Shown: one piece after another, positions 6,081 to 10,017 of the stretch
How positions within the stretch are numbered: the first letter of the stretch is position 1
How the letters are laid out: each line of letters starts with the position of its first letter
Assembly: GCA_937859895.1 (NCBI GenBank)
Contig: CALMAV010000249.1
Coordinates: 3,775-13,791 of the forward strand
Direction: 5' to 3'
Source: an uncultured Bryobacterales bacterium
GTDB lineage: Bacteria > Acidobacteriota > Terriglobia > Bryobacterales > Bryobacteraceae
Length of the DNA: 10,017 nt
Translations under genes and position numbers: made by a program
The notes under the pieces: generated by a model
The model's database searches: none
Told to the model about the DNA's origin: nothing
What the model saw: the letters and a program-made list of their open reading frames with translations, nothing else

Positions 6081-6644
6081 TTGCGCTGGGACGGTTGCCT
6101 GCTGAAGCAGGTGCACCGCCTGGATACTGAACTGCCGCCCTTCGTTGGAGAGCAAATCAGTCTCGAAATACAAGCGCGACTCTCGGCATACCGTGGTCGA
6201 TTATTTTCTTGTACTGACCGCGGCACTCCGGTCTATGCGGCCAGCTTTATACGGTGCCGTTCCATCGTGGTTGAGTCTGCGCTTCTTCGTAAGCCACGTT
6301 TGCTGCGGGCCATTCTGGTTCATGAACTAGCTCACTTTGTCTGGACCAGGCTCGGCAATTTAGCACGGGAAGAATTCTCGGCGTTGCTACGTGAGGAACG
6401 GCTTCGCGGAGCTCGCGGCGAATTAGGTGAATCAGCAGCGGTTTACAAAGCTGCCTTGTCCGAGTCGGCCGTGATCAAGAACAGTAAACAGTGGCGCGAT
6501 TATGTCTGTGAAAGCTTCTGTGACACAACTTCCGCCTTCTTTGGTTCCCGTGCACTCTACTTGGGTCCGCGCTTGGCTCAACGCTTCGTCCAACGTCGGC
6601 AGAAATGGTTCACGGAACATTTACGAGATTACTGGCGCCTTTGA
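6081..6644 (+). CDS. HExxH putative zinc metallopeptidase-like protein
   Basis: A protein of about 187 residues with a VHELAHFVWTRLGN segment (HELAH is residues 81-85 from this start; DNA 6321-6335), the HExxH zinc motif of many metallopeptidases. Farther on, YVCESFCDTTSAFFG supplies a Glu (E144) and an Asp (D148) that could be the third ligand, as in gluzincin-like proteins. The stretch RGARGELGESA between them looks conserved in character. There is no signal peptide or membrane segment, so it is probably cytoplasmic. No substrate is known to me. The start is uncertain: TTG 6081 lies two bases after the isomerase stop, ATG 6006 and TTG 5988 would overlap the isomerase tail and read as low-quality sequence, and GTG 6111 is a shorter option. 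It sits between isomerase and TlpA genes, in probable translational coupling. Confidence 0.72.
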   Translation: MRWDGCLLKQVHRLDTELPPFVGEQISLEIQARLSAYRGRLFSCTDRGTPVYAASFIRCRSIVVESALLRKPRLLRAILVHELAHFVWTRLGNLAREEFSALLREERLRGARGELGESAAVYKAALSESAVIKNSKQWRDYVCESFCDTTSAFFGSRALYLGPRLAQRFVQRRQKWFTEHLRDYWRL

Positions 6645-6668
6645 CTTCTTCCGCAGACGCTACACTTG

Positions 6669-6674
6669 AAGGAG
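6669..6674 (+). promoter_or_regulatory. Strong ribosome binding site for the TlpA gene
   Basis: AAGGAG lies six bases before ATG 6681. It is the best Shine-Dalgarno match in the right-hand run and rules against TTG 6666, which would begin before the site itself. Confidence 0.75.
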
Positions 6675-6680
6675 CTGCCT

Positions 6681-7283
6681 ATGCGGATCCTGTGTTCGTC
6701 CTCATTCTTGCTTGCGACACTTCTCTTTTCTTCTTGCGGGCCAAGCAGCGATATGAAGTCGATGTTGGTCCCGGCCAAGCAATCCCATACGGACCGTAAA
6801 CCTGCTCCTAATTTCGAGCTGAAAGATGCGGAAGGTAAAAGCCTGAAGCTGAGTGATCTCCGCGGCAAAGTTGTGTTGCTGAATTTTTGGGCAACCTGGT
6901 GTCAGCCGTGCGCGATGGAAATCCCTTGGTTTATCGAGTTCCAACAGCAGTACAAAGCACGCGGACTCGAAGTGGTCGGGGTTTCGATGGATGAGGATGG
7001 GTGGACTGCAGTGAAGCCTTACATCGCCCGTCACAACATCAACTACCGAATGGTGTTAGGGAACGACTCGGTAAGTCAACTCTACGGGGGCGTCGATTCG
7101 CTTCCCACCACCTTTCTTATTGATCGCGAGGGGCGTTTGGCTGCGCCGCCCTATGTTGGTTTAGCTGGCAAGAATGAATATTTGCATGAGATCCAGACTC
7201 TCCTTACTGACCCTCAGTCGACTACTGCTTTCTTTAGTCCTCGTTTATTCCGTCAAAGCCCAGTCGCGTCGCCTAACAGTTAA
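6681..7283 (+). CDS. TlpA-family thiol-disulfide oxidoreductase, probable lipoprotein
   Basis: A 200-residue membrane-anchored periplasmic thioredoxin of the TlpA/ResA type that reduces disulfides in exported proteins or cytochrome c precursors. Residues 1-18 form a lipoprotein-type signal (core SFLLATLLFSS) with C19 as the likely lipid-bearing cysteine; phenylalanine at -3 is not ideal. The thioredoxin fold spans about 40-180: APNFELKDAEGK, the active site WATWCQPC (C74, C77), and cis-proline P142 in SLPTTFLID. The fold ends near LHEIQTLL; the last 25 or so residues (from TDPQS) form an unusual Ser/Phe/Arg-rich tail, encoded by DNA that also encodes the next gene's signal peptide. AAGGAG at 6669-6674 fixes the start. 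It is followed by a DsbD-alpha-like gene that is a natural redox partner. Confidence 0.92.
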   Translation: MRILCSSSFLLATLLFSSCGPSSDMKSMLVPAKQSHTDRKPAPNFELKDAEGKSLKLSDLRGKVVLLNFWATWCQPCAMEIPWFIEFQQQYKARGLEVVGVSMDEDGWTAVKPYIARHNINYRMVLGNDSVSQLYGGVDSLPTTFLIDREGRLAAPPYVGLAGKNEYLHEIQTLLTDPQSTTAFFSPRLFRQSPVASPNS

Positions 7284-7659
7284 GGACCCGGAAGCGATCG
7301 ATCTGAAGCGAGGGGCTACGGTTGTTCAAACTACCTCCGTTGTCGTCGAGCCTGGTTCGCACGTGAATACCAATCAACCCCGCAGTGAGTTCCTTGTGCC
7401 TTTGCGGCTTGTCTGGGAGTCGGGGCCACTATCGGTTTCATCGATTGAATATCCACCTGGCGAGGAGTTGCAGGTTGGGCCTGACAAGCTTCTGGTTCTA
7501 ACGGGAGCATTCATTATTCGAACCGAATTTAAGGCTGCACAGTCTGCGCTTCCGGGCAACACGTTGCTGAAGGGGAAGCTGCGCTATCAAGCTTGCAATG
7601 AACAAATGTGTTTCCGCCCTGCAACGGTAGACATCTCTCTTCCGGTAACGATTCAGTGA
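7174..7659 (+). CDS. Stand-alone DsbD N-terminal (alpha) domain-like protein
   Basis: A 161-residue exported protein resembling the periplasmic alpha domain of the thiol:disulfide interchange protein DsbD, which passes electrons to periplasmic thioredoxins. The signal peptide is LSLLTLSRLLLSLVLVYS with cleavage near VKA-QS. The rest is a beta-rich immunoglobulin-like domain ending in LRYQACNEQMCFRPATVDISLPV, with redox-type cysteines C141 and C146 next to a YQAC start, as in the family. The DsbD-beta membrane part and gamma thioredoxin part are absent: this is the alpha domain alone. ATG 7174 is given; ATG 7186 (four codons on) is an equally good start. Either way it overlaps the TlpA gene by about 100 nt in another frame. 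It probably exchanges electrons with the TlpA protein next door. Confidence 0.85.
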   Translation: MNICMRSRLSLLTLSRLLLSLVLVYSVKAQSRRLTVKDPEAIDLKRGATVVQTTSVVVEPGSHVNTNQPRSEFLVPLRLVWESGPLSVSSIEYPPGEELQVGPDKLLVLTGAFIIRTEFKAAQSALPGNTLLKGKLRYQACNEQMCFRPATVDISLPVTIQ

Positions 7660-7666
7660 AGCTCAG

Positions 7667-9010
7667 ATGAAAGCTTTAAAACTGAGATTTACTAGCTTCG
7701 TTTTAGCGATCAGTTGCTTTGTCTGGACAGCAGGGTGTTCTCAAAACTCCTCCGATCAATCTGTTGATTCGACGATTCAGGACCAGGTAAATCGAATCAC
7801 CGCGATGGACAATCATGCTCACCCGACGAAGGTGCTGAGTTCCGGTGAACAGGACACCGACAATGACGCACTACCGGCTGATGCAATAGCAGATCTCTCG
7901 CTTCCTGTACCGTTCCGGCCGGGCAGTCCACTGTTTCCCCAAGCCTGGAAAGCTCTATTTGGTGTCGAATTCTCTTCACCTGCTCCAAGCGATGAGGCAG
8001 CGCAGGTAAGTCGAAGGCGCCGTGAACTGCAATCGCAAAAGGGTGATCTATACCCATCCTTCATCCTGAACCAATGTAAGACCGACATTATGCTGGCCAA
8101 TCGGGTTGCTATGGGAAGAGGCCTTCCGGCAGATCGCTTCAAGTGGGTTCCGTTCGCAGACATGTTTCTGTTTCCATTGAACAACTCTGCTGCGAGGAAC
8201 CGAGATCCGGAGCACGCCGCTTTTGTTAGGAATGAGGAAGCGCTCCTGAACCATGCTCTTACCGCCAGCGGTGCCCGTAAACTGCCATCGAATCTGGATG
8301 AGTATCTAACGTTTATCTCCCATACGTTGTCGAGCTGGAAGGCAGGCGGTGCAGTTGCTGTCAAATTTGAGTTTGCTTATTTGCGTGATTTGCAAATCAG
8401 CAATCCCCCGCGTGAGAGCGCTGAGCGGGTCTACGCAATCTATGCGCAGTCTTCTGAGCCGACTCCGGAAGATTATAAGCTGCTCCAGGACTTCATTTTT
8501 CGCTATATATCGCTTGAGGCGGGACGGCTTGGATTGCCGGTGCACATACACTCGTCAATCGGGGCCGGTAGCTACTTCCAGACTTCAAATGCCGATCCGC
8601 TGGCGCTTCAATCGTTGTTTAACGATCCGAATCTGCGCAGGACCAAGTTCGTCATGCTGCACTCAGCTTGGCCTTTCGAGCGTGAAGCAGCGGCGCTTAT
8701 CTTGAAGCCGAATGTATACCTAGATACGTCAGGTTTGAGCTATCTTACTTACCCGACCGAAGCAGCTCATGCGATCCGGCTCTTCCTGGAAGCTGCGCCG
8801 GAAAAGGTTTTGTATGGCTCCGACGCTACTCCTCTTTCACTAGAAGTTGGTTGGGAAGAGACCGCGTGGCTTGGCTCAACTCTCGGACGTAAAGCGTTGG
8901 CAATTGCCCTCACCGATATGGTGCGGGACGGTGAGATCACGAAAGACCAAGCCGCTCAATACGGTCAGATGGTTCTACGCGGCAACGCTCATCAGCTGTA
9001 CGGCTTTTAG
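7667..9010 (+). CDS. Amidohydrolase-family protein, probable lipoprotein
   Basis: A 447-residue metal-dependent hydrolase of the amidohydrolase superfamily (PF04909-like TIM barrel). A lipoprotein signal (FTSFVLAISCFVWTAGC, with C24 as the likely lipid site) places it on the periplasmic side, which is less common for this superfamily. Metal-site motifs are DNHAHP (H50, H52), K233 in VAVKFEF (position of a possible bridging or ligand residue), H293/H295 in PVHIHSSIGAG, H332 in MLHSAWPF and D386 in LYGSDATP. The pattern of DNHAHP, HIHxxxG and YGSD also occurs in the amidohydrolase parts of FluG-type proteins. No substrate can be assigned. It starts seven bases after the DsbD-alpha stop, and the glycosyltransferase follows three bases after its own stop, so co-transcription is very likely. 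Confidence 0.88.
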   Translation: MKALKLRFTSFVLAISCFVWTAGCSQNSSDQSVDSTIQDQVNRITAMDNHAHPTKVLSSGEQDTDNDALPADAIADLSLPVPFRPGSPLFPQAWKALFGVEFSSPAPSDEAAQVSRRRRELQSQKGDLYPSFILNQCKTDIMLANRVAMGRGLPADRFKWVPFADMFLFPLNNSAARNRDPEHAAFVRNEEALLNHALTASGARKLPSNLDEYLTFISHTLSSWKAGGAVAVKFEFAYLRDLQISNPPRESAERVYAIYAQSSEPTPEDYKLLQDFIFRYISLEAGRLGLPVHIHSSIGAGSYFQTSNADPLALQSLFNDPNLRRTKFVMLHSAWPFEREAAALILKPNVYLDTSGLSYLTYPTEAAHAIRLFLEAAPEKVLYGSDATPLSLEVGWEETAWLGSTLGRKALAIALTDMVRDGEITKDQAAQYGQMVLRGNAHQLYGF

Positions 9011-9013
9011 TTT

Positions 9014-9826
9014 GTGCGCCGACTCCTGATTCGTCCAGGTGGGATCGGAGACTGCCTCCTGTGTCTACCTGCCATGGAGTCGCTGCAGGCAGAGTATACC
9101 GAGGTTTGGATCAGCAGCCCGGTTGTGCCGCTAATTCGCTTTGCCAATGCAGTACATTCGATAGCTTCAACCAGTTTGGATCTGGTCGGACTGATTGCGG
9201 GGCAGATCGATCCGGCGATGCGCGCACGGTTGGAATCGTTCGATGAAGTTGTGAGTTGGTACGGCGCGGGGAGGGAAGAACTTCGACTAACCTTTCAACA
9301 ACTTGCTGTGACCTGTCATTTCTTTCGTGCGCTGCCGCCGGCAGACAACACTCAGCACGCAGCTGACTTCTTTTCGCTTCAGGTGAATGCTCCATTGGGT
9401 CGAAATCCAAGACTGCGCCTCTCGGGGAACGCCGAATCGCGAGATTCCGTGGTGATCCATCCTTTCTCGGGCAGTAGCCGCAAGAACTGGCCACTGAATC
9501 GCTACCGGGAACTGGCTCAGCGACTACCGCTGCCTGTCGAGTGGACGGCGAGCCCGGATGAAATCCTGCTGGAAGCGCATCATTTTGCAGATCTGGGTCA
9601 GCTCGCTGTCTGGCTCCTTGAGGCTCGAATTTACGTCGGAAATGATTCAGGCATTACTCATCTGGCAGCCGCGCTAGGAGTACCCACACTTGCTCTTTTC
9701 GGTCCCACAGATCCCGCGATTTGGGCGCCACGAGGCAGTCACGTGCGAGTTTTGAGGCACCAACCGCTAGACACTCTTAGTGTTGACTCAGTCCTACGGC
9801 AATGCACAATAGATGAATGGAGCTAA
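9014..9826 (+). CDS. Glycosyltransferase family 9 (heptosyltransferase-like)
   Basis: A 270-residue GT-B fold enzyme related to the ADP-heptose:lipopolysaccharide heptosyltransferases (WaaC/WaaF), acting on the cytoplasmic face of the inner membrane during lipopolysaccharide core building. The start is GTG 9014, three bases after the amidohydrolase stop and without a Shine-Dalgarno site, so coupling is likely. RRLLIRPGGIGDCLLCLPA at the N-terminus has D13, the position of the catalytic base in WaaC. The donor-binding half has VIHPFSGSSRKNWPL (about 147-161; K157) and YVGNDSGITHLAAALGVPTLALFGPTDPAIWAP (about 207-239; D211), the classic GT9 signatures. It is about 50-80 residues shorter than typical members, mainly in the middle. 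It may transfer a sugar other than heptose. The nuclease gene overlaps its end by 10 nt. Confidence 0.9.
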   Translation: MRRLLIRPGGIGDCLLCLPAMESLQAEYTEVWISSPVVPLIRFANAVHSIASTSLDLVGLIAGQIDPAMRARLESFDEVVSWYGAGREELRLTFQQLAVTCHFFRALPPADNTQHAADFFSLQVNAPLGRNPRLRLSGNAESRDSVVIHPFSGSSRKNWPLNRYRELAQRLPLPVEWTASPDEILLEAHHFADLGQLAVWLLEARIYVGNDSGITHLAAALGVPTLALFGPTDPAIWAPRGSHVRVLRHQPLDTLSVDSVLRQCTIDEWS

Positions 9827-10017
9827 TCGTACAAGATCGAGCGTGGGTGACAGTTCGTGTTCCGGGCGATCCGGATAAAGCTTTTGCCACCATTTGTAGG
9901 AACAATCCAAATGCTCGTGTTGAGCGATGGAGCAACGGAGCAATCACGATTATGCCGCCCGCAGGAAATGAGAGTTCAAGTCGCAACACGGAGTTGATCA
10001 CTCAGCTTACGCTTTGG
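9817..10017 (+). CDS. Uma2-family (DUF820) putative endonuclease, N-terminal part
   Basis: The frame is open from ATG 9817 to the window edge, 67 codons without a stop, so only the beginning is present. The visible part has the N-terminal pattern of the Uma2/DUF820 group of PD-(D/E)xK-fold nucleases: NPNARVERWSNGAITIMPPAGNESSSRNTELITQLTLW, in which GxIxIMPPxG and the following R-N-x-E-I helix are typical. The catalytic acidic residues lie downstream, outside the window, so activity cannot be judged. These proteins are often present in many copies in cyanobacterial and other genomes, and their cellular role is poorly understood. The start overlaps the glycosyltransferase stop by 10 nt, with no own ribosome site, which suggests coupling. 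Confidence 0.8.
   Translation, partial: MELIVQDRAWVTVRVPGDPDKAFATICRNNPNARVERWSNGAITIMPPAGNESSSRNTELITQLTLW

Noticed and set aside
6702..7034. 110-codon minus-strand frame
   Set aside because: It is antisense to the TlpA gene, whose active-site motif and ribosome site show the real frame.
7819..8364. 181-codon minus-strand frame
   Set aside because: It is antisense to the amidohydrolase gene, with Ser/Arg-rich composition typical of shadow frames.

Overview
The window looks like a chromosomal segment of a Gram-negative bacterium of moderate GC content. My best guess is Acidobacteriota, order Terriglobales or a relative. This is inferred from the gene-family mix: secreted M28 peptidase, small BON protein, stand-alone DsbD-alpha domain, GT9 glycosyltransferase and Uma2-type nuclease. 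It is not proven by any marker gene. No rRNA, tRNA, insertion sequence, integrase, phage gene or CRISPR array was seen.

Left part (1-2708). A secreted M28 metallopeptidase is read leftward from 1376 and runs off the window edge, so its C-terminus is missing. A 460-bp gap follows, holding a 26-nt two-stem hairpin close upstream of the peptidase, a coding-like minus-strand fragment that I cannot name, and a plausible sigma70 promoter. That promoter serves a small secreted protein of unknown function (1837-2226), followed by a single-domain cupin (2280-2708) on the same strand.

Middle part (2711-4547). A TetR-family repressor with a WHG-type C-terminal domain (minus strand) is divergent from a classical short-chain dehydrogenase/reductase (plus strand). 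The promoter interval holds two copies of a 14-nt TGTA-rich element exactly 22 bp apart. Each copy covers one of the two predicted -10 regions, so a shared auto-regulatory operator is the natural reading. A roughly 320-bp non-coding stretch with nested 7-bp inverted repeats leads to a small exported BON-domain protein.

Right part (5006-10017). Seven genes run in one direction with very short gaps or overlaps and are probably one operon: an exported parvulin-type peptidyl-prolyl isomerase, a cytoplasmic-looking HExxH protein, a TlpA-type thioredoxin (probable lipoprotein), a stand-alone DsbD-alpha-like domain, a probable lipoprotein amidohydrolase, a GT9 heptosyltransferase-like protein and the start of a Uma2-family nuclease. 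The isomerase, TlpA and DsbD-alpha genes point to a periplasmic folding and thiol-redox module. The membrane electron carrier (CcdA/DsbD-beta) that usually feeds such proteins is not in the window. The most unusual detail is that the whole signal peptide of the DsbD-alpha protein is encoded inside the tail of the TlpA gene in another reading frame.
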